Assembly: GCA_019417465.1 (NCBI GenBank)
Contig: DXVF01000006.1
Coordinates: forward strand, 1 to 64,000
From: Clostridiales bacterium
Lineage (GTDB): Bacteria; Bacillota; Clostridia; TANB77; CAG-508
DNA length: 64,000 bases
Direction of reading: 5' to 3'
Shown here: in pieces, positions 19,019-27,987 of the stretch
Layout: every line of letters begins with the position of its first letter
Numbering within the stretch: the first letter of the stretch is position 1
Notes under the pieces: generated by a model
Told to the model about the DNA's origin: nothing
Database searches by the model: none
Seen by the model: the letters and a program-made list of their open reading frames with translations, nothing else
Program-made: the position numbers and the translations under genes

Positions 19019-19285
19019 ATGGAAGAACAATATATAAAAGAAACAAAAATTAAAGAAAAAACAGATAGAGAAAAGGAATTAGAACTAATAACTAGCATTA
19101 TAAAAACAAAAAGAGAGGTAGAAGATGCAAGACATAATTTTGAATTTGCAGATGGTGAATTAATAGATTATTATTTATATTGTATTAAGGCCAATCAAGC
19201 AAAATTGAATTATCTATTAAAAAAAGCAAAAAAGCAAGGAATAGCTTTAGATATGATTAATGAAATGTATCTAAGAAAAGCATAA
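19019..19285 (+). CDS. yaaL: YaaL-like DUF2508 protein
   Basis: An 88-residue acidic/basic helical protein with the DUF2508 pattern HNFEFADGELIDYYLYCIKANQAKLNYLLKKAKKQG (residues ~38-75). In Bacillus, yaaL lies just upstream of bofA, and the same order is kept here. The function is unknown. Confidence 0.75.
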   Translation: MEEQYIKETKIKEKTDREKELELITSIIKTKREVEDARHNFEFADGELIDYYLYCIKANQAKLNYLLKKAKKQGIALDMINEMYLRKA

Positions 19286-19347
19286 AGTTTTAGTAATATT
19301 TGTCCAAGTTTAATCATAATAATGAAATAAAGGTAGGGTGATTAAAC

Positions 19348-19608
19348 TTGGGAACAGATACAATCATAACTTTTTTTGCTTGTATTATTATATTATTTTT
19401 AGTAGGTAGGATTTTTATATTACCATTAAAGAAAATATTGAAACTAGTTATTAATTCTATTTTGGGTGGTGTTTTAATATATATTATTAATTTAGTGGGA
19501 GTAGCATTTCAGTTTCATATAGGACTAAATATAGGTACTTCTATTTTTGTTGGGATTTTAGGATTGCCAGGAGCGGTTTTTCTTATTATATTAAAATTGA
19601 TGATATGA
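19348..19608 (+). CDS. bofA: BofA-family protein (pro-sigma-K processing inhibitor type)
   Basis: An 86-residue protein with two or three membrane helices and the BofA C-terminal pattern NLVGVAFQFHIGLNIGTS followed by GILGLPGAVFLIILKLMI. In Bacillus, BofA anchors and inhibits the SpoIVFB protease during sporulation. The TTG start follows AGGTAGGGTG. It suggests an endospore-forming lineage, though family members persist in non-sporing relatives. Confidence 0.85.
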   Translation: MGTDTIITFFACIIILFLVGRIFILPLKKILKLVINSILGGVLIYIINLVGVAFQFHIGLNIGTSIFVGILGLPGAVFLIILKLMI

Positions 19609-19845
19609 GGTTTGGTAAGTATCTTTGACTCAGACCGTTTAATTAATATAGGCAAATACCAAAGAAATATTATGTGTACTAACATTACAAAATGATTACC
19701 AAAATACAACAAAATAATAGTCATTTCGTAATAAAAATGTAAAAATATAAATAAGGAATGGTAAATTGCCATTATTGTTGTTTATTTGACGTAGCTCTTA
19801 ATGAGCAACAATAAAACAAAAGAAAAGAGCTCAGAGAGGAAGAAA

Positions 19846-20112
19846 ATGGAACAGATGTCAGTTGAAGTCACACAAATTGGCAAGAATGTCTTTCAGGTAA
19901 TAGGCAAAGCTAATTTAGATTGTGACTTTGCTAGAGGTTTCTTGCTAGGAAAAGTAGTAGAATATGCAGAAAAGGCTGAGAGAAACCATGGTATTTCACA
20001 ACTAGAGTATGTTGCACATACTATGCCAGCTAATCTCGTAGTTCATGCAACATACATGTTCTTATCGGGTGCTGATATCGAAGCATTCTTAAACGAGTGC
20101 AAAGATATTTAA
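19846..20112 (+). CDS. Unknown 88-residue protein
   Basis: I do not recognise this protein. I start it at 19846 because AGAGAGGA lies 5 bases upstream; an ATG at 19801 lacks a good ribosome site. The sequence appears soluble and alpha/beta, with VEVTQIGKNVFQVIGKANLD then CDFARGFLLGKVVEYAEKAE. Codon use is GC-richer than that of the neighbours (CTC, GAC, TCG, ATC), like the 84-residue gene at 26776. It has its own promoter-sized upstream gap and a strong hairpin after the stop, so it is probably a stand-alone acquired gene. Confidence 0.6.
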   Translation: MEQMSVEVTQIGKNVFQVIGKANLDCDFARGFLLGKVVEYAEKAERNHGISQLEYVAHTMPANLVVHATYMFLSGADIEAFLNECKDI

Positions 20113-20120
20113 GTGCCACA

Positions 20121-20165
20121 AACAAGGTCTTAGATTGGATGGCGTATCTGATTTGAGACCTTGTT
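20121..20165 (+). terminator. Hairpin after the 88-residue gene
   Basis: A 10-bp perfect stem, AACAAGGTCT pairing with AGACCTTGTT, closes a 25-nt loop 9 bp after the stop codon. There is little T-run, so it may be a transcript-protecting hairpin as much as a terminator. Confidence 0.6.
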
Positions 20166-20290
20166 CTATGTGATTATTTAGAACAAATACATAAGATTAC
20201 AAAAAGTGAATAAGAATAAATAATTTACCGAATTTAATATTTATAAAATATTGCAATTTATATAGTAAAATAAAATGTAATAAAAGAGAA

Positions 20291-20318
20291 TGGACGGAAT
20301 ATACTATTTCCGTCCATT
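20291..20318. terminator. Hairpin in the 19846 gene-glmS intergenic region
   Basis: TGGACGGAA pairs with TTCCGTCCA across an 8-nt AT loop. It lies between two convergent genes and could end transcripts from either side, though T-runs are short. Confidence 0.5.
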
Positions 20319-20329
20319 TGCTATAAAAA

Positions 20330-20412
20330 TTGATGTACGAATGATTAAACAAACGCAGGCTGTAAGAAAATTAATGAAGTATGAAGTATAATTTTGAAGC
20401 CCTCTATTGTTC
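20330..20412. repeat. Dispersed hairpin repeat, copy 2
   Basis: This segment abuts the glmS stop. It resembles the element at 7188 and the one near 41790: an AAACGCAGGCTGTAAG arm, an AT-rich middle, then GAAGCCCTCTATTGTTCTTA. The arms are less well paired than in copy 1. Confidence 0.4.
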
Positions 20413-22255
20413 TTATTCTACTGTAACAGATTTTGCTAAGTTTCTTGGTTTATCAACATCTAACCCTTTGTTTTTTGCTATATAGTAAGAAATTAATTGT
20501 AAAGGTATAACAGAAAGAATAGGTGAGATAAGTGGATTTGTTTTTGGTATATTAATTACAAAATCAAAGTTACTATTTGGCAAAGTTTGATTTGAAATAA
20601 CTAATGTTCTAGCTCCACGAGTAATTACTTCTTGTATATTACTAATAGATTTTTCTACTAACTTTTCATCTGTAATTATACTAATAACTGTAATACCATT
20701 TTCAATTAAAGCAATAGGTCCATGTTTTAACTCACCAGCAGCATATGCTTCAGAGTGAATATAAGAAATTTCTTTTAATTTTAAAGAACCTTCTAATGCA
20801 ACATTATAATCTGTTCCTCTACCTAAGAAAAACATATCTTTTCCGAGTATATACTTTTTTAGCAAATTCTTTTAATTCTTCTTGATTATCTAATATTGTA
20901 TCTATTTTAGATGGTAAGTCTAAAATATCCTCTTTTAGTTCTTCTAAAACTTTTGAATCTGTAGAACCTAAACTTTCAGCAAAATATATAGCTAGAATAG
21001 CAAGAAGTACTACTTGTGATGTATATGCTTTTGTAGAAGCTACTGCGATTTCAGGTCCGGCGTGTGTATAAATAGTAAAGTCAGCTTCTCTAGTAATAGA
21101 ACTTCCAATAACATTAGAAATTGCTAAAGTTTTTGCTCCTTTTGATTTTGATAATTTAAGAGCAGCAATAGTATCTGCTGTTTCACCAGATTGACTAACA
21201 TAAATACATAAAGTTTTTTCATCAATAATAGGGTCTCTATATCTAAATTCTGATGCTATATCTACAGTAACAGGGATATTACAAAGTTTTTCTATTAAGT
21301 TTTTACCAACTAAGCCAGCATGCATAGCAGTACCACAAGCTACTATATATATTTTGTTAATAGTAGATAAATATTCTTTTGAAATATCTATATCATCAAA
21401 ACTGCATGGTTCTCCAAGTTTAAATCTAGAGCCGACAGTTTCTCTAATTGAATTTGGTTGTTCATAAATTTCTTTAAGCATATAGTCTTCAAATCCACAT
21501 TTTTCGGCAGCTCCAGCATCCCATTCGATGTTTTTTATTGGTTTGTTATGTTCTTGTAAATTACCATCATAAAATTTAATATGGTCATTATATATAACTG
21601 CATATTCATTGTCATTTAGTAAATAAAAATCTTTTGTAAATTTAAGAAGAGCAGGAATATCTGAGGCAATATGATTTTCTTTTTCACCTTTACCAATAAC
21701 AAGTGGACTATCTTTTCTAACTACAATTACTCTATCAGGGTAAAGAGGAGAAATAACCTCAATTGCATAACTTCCTTTTAAATCGCTAGTTGCTGATTTT
21801 ACAGCTCTTAAAAATTTTTCGTCATCCGTTTTTTCATCTTTAGAAAAATAATAATGAATTAAATTAGGGATGACTTCTGTATCTGTTTGAGATAAAAATG
21901 TGTATCCATTATCTGTTAAAAATTTTCTTAAATCGCTATAGTTTTCTATAATCCCATTATGAACAACAGCAAAAGAGTTACTATTATCCATATGAGGATG
22001 TGAATTTTCTTTAGAAGGCTTGCCGTGTGTTGCCCATCTTGTATGAGCAATACCGATAGTTCCTTCCAATTTATCTAAACCATCTAAATCGTATAAGTTT
22101 TTAACTCTACCTTTATCTTTCATTACTTTGATTTCATTTTCTTCTAATGAAGCAATTCCAGCTGAGTCGTAACCTCTATATTCCAAACATAAAAGTCCAT
22201 CAATTAAAATTGGATAAGCTTTATTTTTTCCAATATATCCAACAATTCCGCACAT
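20413..22255 (-). CDS. glmS: GlmS glucosamine-6-phosphate synthase, frame interrupted at CGG
   Basis: Makes glucosamine 6-phosphate from fructose 6-phosphate and glutamine for cell-wall synthesis. The restored length is 613 residues, as in the family. It starts MCGIVGYIG at 22255, whose Cys2 is the glutaminase nucleophile; GGAGG lies just upstream. The glutaminase half (HTRWATHGKPS, HNGIIENY) is followed by two SIS domains (GTAMHAGLVG, SQSGETADT) and the C-terminal KPRNLAKSVTVE. The frame breaks at codon 471 (CGG). Dropping the C gives KKVYTGKDMFFLGRG and runs on to the natural C-terminus. Without it, the second SIS domain and the catalytic tail are missing. A glmS ribozyme precedes the gene. 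Confidence 0.95.
20843..20845 (-). other. CGG +1 frameshift site in glmS
   Basis: Codon 471 on the minus strand is CGG followed by A. Skipping C gives ACT-GGA-AAA (T-G-K), and the second SIS domain resumes. An alternative fix, one A fewer in the A6 run 13 bases upstream, would also restore frame, so this site alone is ambiguous. The other six favour CGG. Confidence 0.65.
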
Positions 22256-22335
22256 AAAAAATACCTCCATAAATTTATTTTTAAATAATATTATAAGGTA
22301 CGCAAAATAAATGTTACAGATATTTGCTTTGTTCT

Positions 22336-22452
22336 AATATTACTATTAGGTTTTAACTAATATCTAATGACAGTAACTTTTGCCATAGAGCCATCCGCCG
22401 AATATTTCGATAAGCTCTAACCTCGTCAACAATGTAAAATTGTCCAGGCGCT
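22336..22452 (-). ncRNA. glmS ribozyme-riboswitch
   Basis: On the minus strand, in order, are AGCGCC (22447-22452, self-cleavage expected between the A and the G), a short P2 hairpin, GTTGACGAGG, the TTATCGAAATATTCGGCGGATGGC-type core (in pieces: TTATCGA, then TTCGGCGGATG), and the P3/P4 hairpin. This is the glmS ribozyme core. It is cut when glucosamine 6-phosphate binds, lowering glmS expression. It lies ~80 bp before the glmS start. A TATAAT -10 candidate sits just upstream at 22518-22523 on the same strand. Confidence 0.93.
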
Positions 22453-22601
22453 TTTGTTTTTTTAAAATAAATTTCTCCTTTCTTAATATTTTCTTTTGCG
22501 TAAATTATAATTACTGTATTATATTACATTAAATGTTAAAATGTTGCAAGTTTTTTGAAAAATTTGTGTTTAGATGGTTTATGGTAAGTCGTCTATAGTC
22601 C

Positions 22602-22760
22602 GGTCTGGAAGGTCTTATATATTATAATAAAAAATGAGTTTTCCAAGGCGCTTTAGTTTTGTGTGGATTCATATTTTTGAGACACACTATAAACAGATAC
22701 AAGAATGGCGACTCATGCTCAAACTCATTTTTTATTATAATATATAAGACCTTCCAGACC
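22602..22760. repeat. 159-bp palindromic element with 40-bp perfect arms
   Basis: Between the glmS promoter and uvrC, 40 bases (22602-22641, beginning GGTCTGGAAGGTC) are repeated inverted and without mismatch at 22721-22760. The 79-nt core between them contains its own stem (GTGTGG with CACAC) and a GGCG-rich segment. No open frame of note is present. The design (long AT-rich arms around a structured, GC-richer core) is like that of the ~240-bp family at 32.9, 40.6 and 51.4 kb. Confidence 0.75.
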
Positions 22761-22822
22761 TACTTTGGGAGATAAAGTTATTAAATAGTAAGGGAGTGGT
22801 TTCTGAAGATGGGATATTGATA

Positions 22823-22851
22823 TTGTGAATGTGAGTTGTAAATGATATAAT
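22823..22851 (+). promoter_or_regulatory. Sigma-A promoter for uvrC
   Basis: TTGTGA at 22823-22828 and a perfect TATAAT at 22846-22851 are 17 bp apart, 36 bp before the uvrC start. Confidence 0.7.
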
Positions 22852-22886
22852 ATGTAGAGATAAAATAATAGAAAGAGGATATAAGT

Positions 22887-24674
22887 ATGTTTGATATAGA
22901 AGCGGAATTAAAAAAGCTACCACATAAACCAGGTGTATATATTATGCATGATAAAGATGATAAAATTATTTATGTTGGAAAAGCTATATCTTTAAGAAAT
23001 AGAGTAAGACAATATTTTAGAAAAAATAATAAAACAAAAAGAATAGAAAATATGGTTTCTTTAGTAGACCATTTCGAATATATAGTTACAGATAATGAGG
23101 CAGAAGCTTTAATTTTAGAGTGTAATTTAATAAAAAAGAATATGCCAAAATTTAATGTACTTTTAAAAGATGATAAAACATACCCATATATAAAAATAAA
23201 TGTGAAATCTGATTATCCAGATGTGTATATAACAAGAAGAATTTTAAATGATGGAGCAAAATATTTTGGACCGTATGCAAGTGCTAGAGTAGCAAAAGAG
23301 ATGGTAGATTTTATAAAAACGAAATTTAAAATTAGACAATGTAAAAGTTTTAAATATAAAGATAGACCATGTTTGAATTATCATATAAAAAAGTGTCTAG
23401 CACCATGTATGGGATATGTATCTAAAGAAGAATATAGAGAGCAAATAAATGAGATTATAGAGCTATTAGATGGAAGAACAGAAAAAATAATAAAACAGTT
23501 AGAAGAACAAATGAAAGAAGCAGCTCAAAAACAAGAATATGAAAAAGCTGCATATTTAAGAGATAAAAAAATTGCAGTAGAGAGAATATCAGAAAGACAA
23601 AAAGTATCTAATATATCTGAAAATGATATTGATGTAATTGGAGTTGCGAGAAATGAATTAGAAGTTTGTATAGAGATTTTTTTCATAAGAGGAAGTAAAA
23701 TGATAGGAAGAGAGCATTTCTTTTTTGAAGGATTGAATGATGAAGCAAATAGTGAAATATTATCAAGTTTTATAAAACAATTTTATATGAATAGGCCAAT
23801 ACTTCCAAATAAGATCATGATAAAAGAAGAAATAGAGGATAGAGAAATTATAGAATATTTATTAACAAGTAGCATAGATAGAAAAGTAGAAATAAAAAGC
23901 CCTAAAAAGGGAGAAAAATTAAGATTAGTAGAAATGGCAGAAAAAAATGCAAAAATTACGCTAGATAATAAAGAAAAAGATAAATATAGTGTAATAAATG
24001 AATTAAAAGAAATTTTAAAAATGGAAAAAGTTCCAAGAAAGATAGAATGTTATGATATTTCAAATATATCTGGAACATATATGGTTGCTGGTATGTGTGT
24101 TATGTTAGATGGAATAATAAAAAGGAATTTATCTAAGAGATTTAAGATAAAGACAGTTATAGGACAAGATGATCCAGCTTGTATGAAAGAAGTAATTGAA
24201 AGAAGATTAAAACATTCTATAGAAAATGATAAAAGTGCATTTGGAAGAATTCCGGATGTAATATTTGTAGATGGCGGAATAACACAAATAAGAGCAGCAG
24301 AAGAAGTAATAAAAAGGTTAAGCTTAGATATTCCAATCTTTGGAATGGTTAAGAACGATAAGCATCAGACAAGAGCTTTGATGGATAACAATAGAAAAGA
24401 ATTAGAATTATCTGAAAAATTGATGAACACAATAACAATGTTTCAAGATACAGTTCATGATACTGCAATTGGATATCATAAAAAATTAAGAGACGCATCA
24501 ATAACAAAATCTGAATTAGACGAAATACCAGGAATAGGGACAATGAAGAAAGCAAGTTTACTTAAAACTTTTGGGAGTGTAGAAAAAATAAAAGAGGCAG
24601 AAGTAGAAGAAATTGCAAAAGTGAAGGGAATAAATTTAAAGCTGGCTAAAATTATTAAGGAAAAATTATTATAG
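22887..24674 (+). CDS. uvrC: UvrC excinuclease subunit
   Basis: The nuclease of UvrABC nucleotide excision repair makes both incisions beside a DNA lesion. It is 595 residues long. The GIY-YIG domain is at the N-terminus (KPGVYIMHDKDDKIIYVGKA). A Cys-rich linker (CLNYHIKKCLAPCMG, ~155), the UVR motif (~200-235), the RNase H-like second nuclease (CYDISNISGTYMVAGM, ~385; FVDGG, ~460) and tandem helix-hairpin-helix motifs at the end (DEIPGIGTMKKASLLKTFGS) follow in order. It is intact, with no CGG codon in frame. Confidence 0.97.
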   Translation: MFDIEAELKKLPHKPGVYIMHDKDDKIIYVGKAISLRNRVRQYFRKNNKTKRIENMVSLVDHFEYIVTDNEAEALILECNLIKKNMPKFNVLLKDDKTYPYIKINVKSDYPDVYITRRILNDGAKYFGPYASARVAKEMVDFIKTKFKIRQCKSFKYKDRPCLNYHIKKCLAPCMGYVSKEEYREQINEIIELLDGRTEKIIKQLEEQMKEAAQKQEYEKAAYLRDKKIAVERISERQKVSNISENDIDVIGVARNELEVCIEIFFIRGSKMIGREHFFFEGLNDEANSEILSSFIKQFYMNRPILPNKIMIKEEIEDREIIEYLLTSSIDRKVEIKSPKKGEKLRLVEMAEKNAKITLDNKEKDKYSVINELKEILKMEKVPRKIECYDISNISGTYMVAGMCVMLDGIIKRNLSKRFKIKTVIGQDDPACMKEVIERRLKHSIENDKSAFGRIPDVIFVDGGITQIRAAEEVIKRLSLDIPIFGMVKNDKHQTRALMDNNRKELELSEKLMNTITMFQDTVHDTAIGYHKKLRDASITKSELDEIPGIGTMKKASLLKTFGSVEKIKEAEVEEIAKVKGINLKLAKIIKEKLL

Positions 24675-24813
24675 GTTAGGCAGATATATTAAAATTATAA
24701 TAACTTGAAAAATTTGGAATTTTTTGTTATAATAAAATACGTAATTTTATTCATAAAACTCTAAAAATGTGAATATATATTTAATATTAACAAATACATA
24801 AAGGGGGAGTTTT

Positions 24814-25020
24814 ATGGAATATACAAAAGATATCATCTTTAGTGTAAAATACAATAAAGAAAAAGACAGTTTAGAACTAGAAAATAATAGAATTAATAAG
24901 TTCTATAATGTAATAAAGAAAAATAAAGCGATTTCTATAATTACAATAATAAGTACATTTTTGATAATATGGGACATAGTATTAATAAATAATTTTATAA
25001 ATTTATTAAATGAACTTTAA
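24814..25020 (+). CDS. Small single-pass membrane protein
   Basis: A 68-residue protein with a charged N-terminal half and one membrane helix near the C-terminus (ISIITIISTFLIIWDIVLI, ~45-63). A strong AAGGGGGAG site precedes the ATG. I do not recognise it. It lies 18 bp upstream of the methyltransferase gene and may share its transcript. Confidence 0.6.
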   Translation: MEYTKDIIFSVKYNKEKDSLELENNRINKFYNVIKKNKAISIITIISTFLIIWDIVLINNFINLLNEL

Positions 25021-25038
25021 TAAAAGAGAGGTAGAAGA

Positions 25039-25902
25039 ATGAATATAGCAAATAATTGGAAAGATTATGAAATATTAGATATGGCAAATGGCGAAAAATT
25101 AGAAAGATGGAAAAATGTAATACTAGTTAGACCAGATCCACAAATAATATGGAAGGACAAGTCTTTTAAAGAGAAATGGAATAAAGTAAATGCAAAGTAC
25201 ATTAGAAGTAATACTGGAGGTGGTAGATGGGAATATAATAAAGAAGTTCCAGCTTCTTGGCAAATTAAATATAAAAATTTAACGTTTAATATAAAACCTA
25301 TGGGATTTAAACATACAGGTCTTTTTCCAGAGCAAGCTGTTAACTGGGATTGGATGATGGAAAAAATAAAAAATGCTAAAAGAGATATTAAAGTGTTAAA
25401 TTTATTTGCATATACAGGAGGGGCGACAGTTGCTTGTCTATCTGCAGGTGCTAGTGTTTGCCATGTAGATAGCTCAAAAGGTATGGTATCATGGGCAAAA
25501 GAAAATGTTATTTCTTCAGGATTGCAAGATAGGAAAGTAAGATACATTATTGATGATGTAGTAAAATTTGTAAATAGAGAAATTAGAAGAGGAAACAAAT
25601 ATGATGCCATTATAATGGATCCACCTTCTTATGGAAGAGGAGCAAATGGTGAAGTATGGCAATTTGAAGAGAACATATATGATTTAGTAAATTTGTGTAC
25701 AAAAGTGTTATCTGATAATCCATTATTTTTCTTAATAAATTCATATACTACAGGAATATCGAGTACAGTTTTAAAAAATATATTAAGAATAAATATGGGT
25801 GAAAAATATAAAGGTACTTTTAGTAATGGAGAAATAGGACTTCCTATGACAAATTCTAACTTAATATTACCATGTGGAATATATGGGAAATGGGAGAAAT
25901 AA
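25039..25902 (+). CDS. Class I SAM-dependent RNA methyltransferase (RlmI/RlmK-like)
   Basis: A 287-residue Rossmann-fold methyltransferase. Motif I is NLFAYTGGATVACLSAGA (~118) with VDSSKGMVSWAKEN for SAM binding, and the catalytic motif MDPPSYGRG is at ~195. The DPPSY motif is typical of rRNA base methyltransferases of the RlmI/K group. The next gene is a pseudouridine synthase, one base after the stop, so this is probably an RNA-modification pair. The exact target nucleotide is unknown. Confidence 0.8.
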   Translation: MNIANNWKDYEILDMANGEKLERWKNVILVRPDPQIIWKDKSFKEKWNKVNAKYIRSNTGGGRWEYNKEVPASWQIKYKNLTFNIKPMGFKHTGLFPEQAVNWDWMMEKIKNAKRDIKVLNLFAYTGGATVACLSAGASVCHVDSSKGMVSWAKENVISSGLQDRKVRYIIDDVVKFVNREIRRGNKYDAIIMDPPSYGRGANGEVWQFEENIYDLVNLCTKVLSDNPLFFLINSYTTGISSTVLKNILRINMGEKYKGTFSNGEIGLPMTNSNLILPCGIYGKWEK

Positions 25903-25903
25903 A

Positions 25904-26590
25904 ATGCAAAATTTAAATGTAATATATGAAGATAATCACATTATAGTGGTAGAAAAACCAGTTAATATTCCTTCACAAGGTGATAAAACTGGAGATAAAG
26001 ATATGTTGACTATAGTGAAAGAATATATAAAAGAAAAGTATAATAAACCAGGTAATGTATATTTAGGTTTAGTACATAGATTAGATAGACCTGTTGGTGG
26101 TGTAATGGTTTTTGCAAAAACATCAAAAGCAGCGGGTAGGCTAAGTGAACAAGTAAGAGTTAAAGATTTTAAGAAAACATATCTAGTAATTGTAGATGGC
26201 AAATTTGAAAAAGATAAAGATACATTAGAAGACTACTTATTAAAAAATGAGAAAAATAATATAAGTAAAGTTGTAAAAGAAGGAACTAAAAATTCTAAAT
26301 TTGCTAGCCTCGATTATGAAGTTCTTAAATATAATGAAGAAATTAACTTATCTGTATTAAAAATTAATTTACATACAGGAAGACATCATCAAATAAGAGT
26401 ACAACTTTCTAGTAGAGGTCATAGCATTTATGGTGACCAAAAATATGGTGGAAGAGGACATGGAAAACAAATAGCACTTTGGGCATATAAATTATGCATA
26501 AAACATCCAATTACAAAAGAAAGAATGGAATTTACATGTATACCTAAATGTGAAGGTAGTTGGAAAATTTTAGAAGATATTACAGTTTAA
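25904..26590 (+). CDS. RluA-family pseudouridine synthase
   Basis: A 228-residue RNA pseudouridine synthase. The active-site motif HRLDRPVGGVMVFAKT holds the catalytic aspartate (~residue 60), and LHTGRHHQIRVQLSSRGH follows at ~160. No S4 domain precedes it, as in the short RluA class. I start it at 25904 with GGGAG upstream, immediately after the methyltransferase stop. It converts uridine to pseudouridine in rRNA or tRNA; the substrate site is unknown. Confidence 0.88.
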   Translation: MQNLNVIYEDNHIIVVEKPVNIPSQGDKTGDKDMLTIVKEYIKEKYNKPGNVYLGLVHRLDRPVGGVMVFAKTSKAAGRLSEQVRVKDFKKTYLVIVDGKFEKDKDTLEDYLLKNEKNNISKVVKEGTKNSKFASLDYEVLKYNEEINLSVLKINLHTGRHHQIRVQLSSRGHSIYGDQKYGGRGHGKQIALWAYKLCIKHPITKERMEFTCIPKCEGSWKILEDITV

Positions 26591-26701
26591 ATATGAGTTA
26601 GATATTCTAGGAGAGTAAAAGATTTTAGAAAAATAATAGAAAAGAAACAGTTTAATGCAAGATTGACTTTTTATGTAAATTGAAATATAATATAAATAGT
26701 T

Positions 26702-26738
26702 CCTAGCGTAAAGGATGCTAGAACCCTTCGAAAGAAGG
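26702..26738 (+). other. Two small hairpins upstream of the 84-residue gene
   Basis: CTAGC and GCTAG (26703-26721) form one stem, and CCTTC with GAAGG closes a GAAA tetraloop (26725-26738). They sit ~40 bp before the ribosome site and may be a structured 5' leader. No known riboswitch is recognised. Confidence 0.4.
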
Positions 26739-26775
26739 TCGTTTATCAACCATATGTTTTTTACAGGAGGTAGTT

Positions 26776-27030
26776 ATGAGACTAAATATTGAATCAGCAA
26801 AAAAGATAAAAGGGGAGCTTGGAGACAAAACAAAACTGTCTTATAGGCAGATAGCTGAACTTGAAGCAACAGATCCAATAGGAAATTTCTTTGTTCCAGA
26901 AGATTATGAAGTTTATATAAAGAAAGTTCAGTTGATCCGGATATCTAAGAATATAAAGGTGTATTTTATACCTTTAGCTTCGAAGCCACAAGATCCACCA
27001 GATATTATGTGGATCATAGAGGAAATATAA
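26776..27030 (+). CDS. Unknown 84-residue protein with an in-frame CGG codon
   Basis: I do not recognise this protein. The ATG follows AGGAGG. It appears soluble, with a helical N-terminal half (SAKKIKGELG, YRQIAELEATD) and a beta-rich C-terminal half (VQLIRISKNIKVYFIPLA) ending in proline-rich PQDPPDIMWIIEEI. Codon use is GC-richer than that of its neighbours (CTG, CAG, ATC, AGG). One CGG codon is in frame (26938-26940). A +1 shift there adds five residues and stops. It may be acquired, like the genes at 3392, 4910 and 19846. Confidence 0.6.
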   Translation: MRLNIESAKKIKGELGDKTKLSYRQIAELEATDPIGNFFVPEDYEVYIKKVQLIRISKNIKVYFIPLASKPQDPPDIMWIIEEI

Positions 27031-27043
27031 AAATAGTCTCGAA

Positions 27044-27085
27044 TCCCATCAAGACGATGCATTGCGATGTATTGTTCTGATGGGA
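27044..27085 (+). terminator. Hairpin after the 84-residue gene
   Basis: TCCCATCA pairs with TGATGGGA over a 26-nt partly self-complementary loop, 14 bp after the stop. The T-run is weak. The style matches the hairpin after the gene ending at 20112. Confidence 0.55.
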
Positions 27086-27161
27086 TAATATTATTGAATG
27101 ATATAATTAACTATTGAAAAACATTTAAGATAGGTTAAGTTATGTAAATTTTATAAAAGTG

Positions 27162-27211
27162 CTAAAAAACGATACGAAAATCGAAAAATGATTTTTCGTG
27201 TCGTTTTTTAG
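27162..27211. terminator. Long AT-rich hairpin upstream of agrB
   Basis: CTAAAAAACGA and a following GAAAATC segment pair with GATTTTTCG and TCGTTTTTTAG, giving a ~20-bp stem over a short loop. The trailing T-run within the arm would work as a terminator in either direction. It isolates agrB from upstream transcription. Confidence 0.6.
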
Positions 27212-27285
27212 TTGTTTTATAAATAAATTATAGAAGGTTAAAAATTTAAGTGTAATATTAATACAGAAATAAGTGAGGTGACAAA

Positions 27286-27894
27286 ATGATTGATAAATTT
27301 TGTACATATCTAACTAATAAAATTAGAAAAGAAATGTCAGAAGTAGATGATGAAAGAGCAGAAGTAATAAATTATGGAATACAGTTAATTATAGGTGAGA
27401 TGCCTAAAATATTATTACTTTTTGCACTAGCTTTTATATTAAAAATTGGTTGGCTTACAATATTTGCTTTTTTTGCAATATTGCCATACAAAAAATATTC
27501 TGGAGGATTTCATTTAAAAACTCATTTAGGTTGTATAATAGGAACTTGCTTATTTTATTTTCTAACAGTATATATGAGTAAATATATTGTGTTTGAACAG
27601 GCATATATAAAATATATTATAATATTAGCAGTATGGATATTTTCCATGATAATGATAAAATTATATGCACCAGCGGATACAGAAAATTTGCCAATACTAA
27701 GTAAAAAAGAAAGAAAATATAAAAAGATAATGTCATATGTGACTTTAACTATTACATTAATATTGGCAATAATCATAACTAATAATATAATATCAAACAT
27801 TCTCATAATAGGAACTTTTTTACAAACTATATCAATAACAAAGATTGCTTATAAATTATCAAGAAATAAATATGGATATGAAGTTACTGCATAA
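27286..27894 (+). CDS. agrB: AgrB autoinducer-processing membrane protease
   Basis: A 202-residue membrane cysteine protease that trims and cyclises AgrD. The catalytic pair is visible in GGFHLKTHLGC: His76 and Cys83, in the places of His77 and Cys84 of Staphylococcus AgrB. Five or six hydrophobic helices follow. A GAGGTG site precedes the ATG. The agrD precursor gene begins 93 bp downstream on the same strand. Confidence 0.93.
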   Translation: MIDKFCTYLTNKIRKEMSEVDDERAEVINYGIQLIIGEMPKILLLFALAFILKIGWLTIFAFFAILPYKKYSGGFHLKTHLGCIIGTCLFYFLTVYMSKYIVFEQAYIKYIIILAVWIFSMIMIKLYAPADTENLPILSKKERKYKKIMSYVTLTITLILAIIITNNIISNILIIGTFLQTISITKIAYKLSRNKYGYEVTA

Positions 27895-27987
27895 GTGTAG
27901 AAAATAAATAAACTAAAAATATATGTGTTAATAATTACATTGCCGGCAAAATGTATTATTATATAGATGATTTTAGGGGGGGATTTT

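Noticed and set aside
25065..25610. 181-residue open frame on the minus strand
   Set aside because: Antisense shadow of the methyltransferase gene, no ribosome site.
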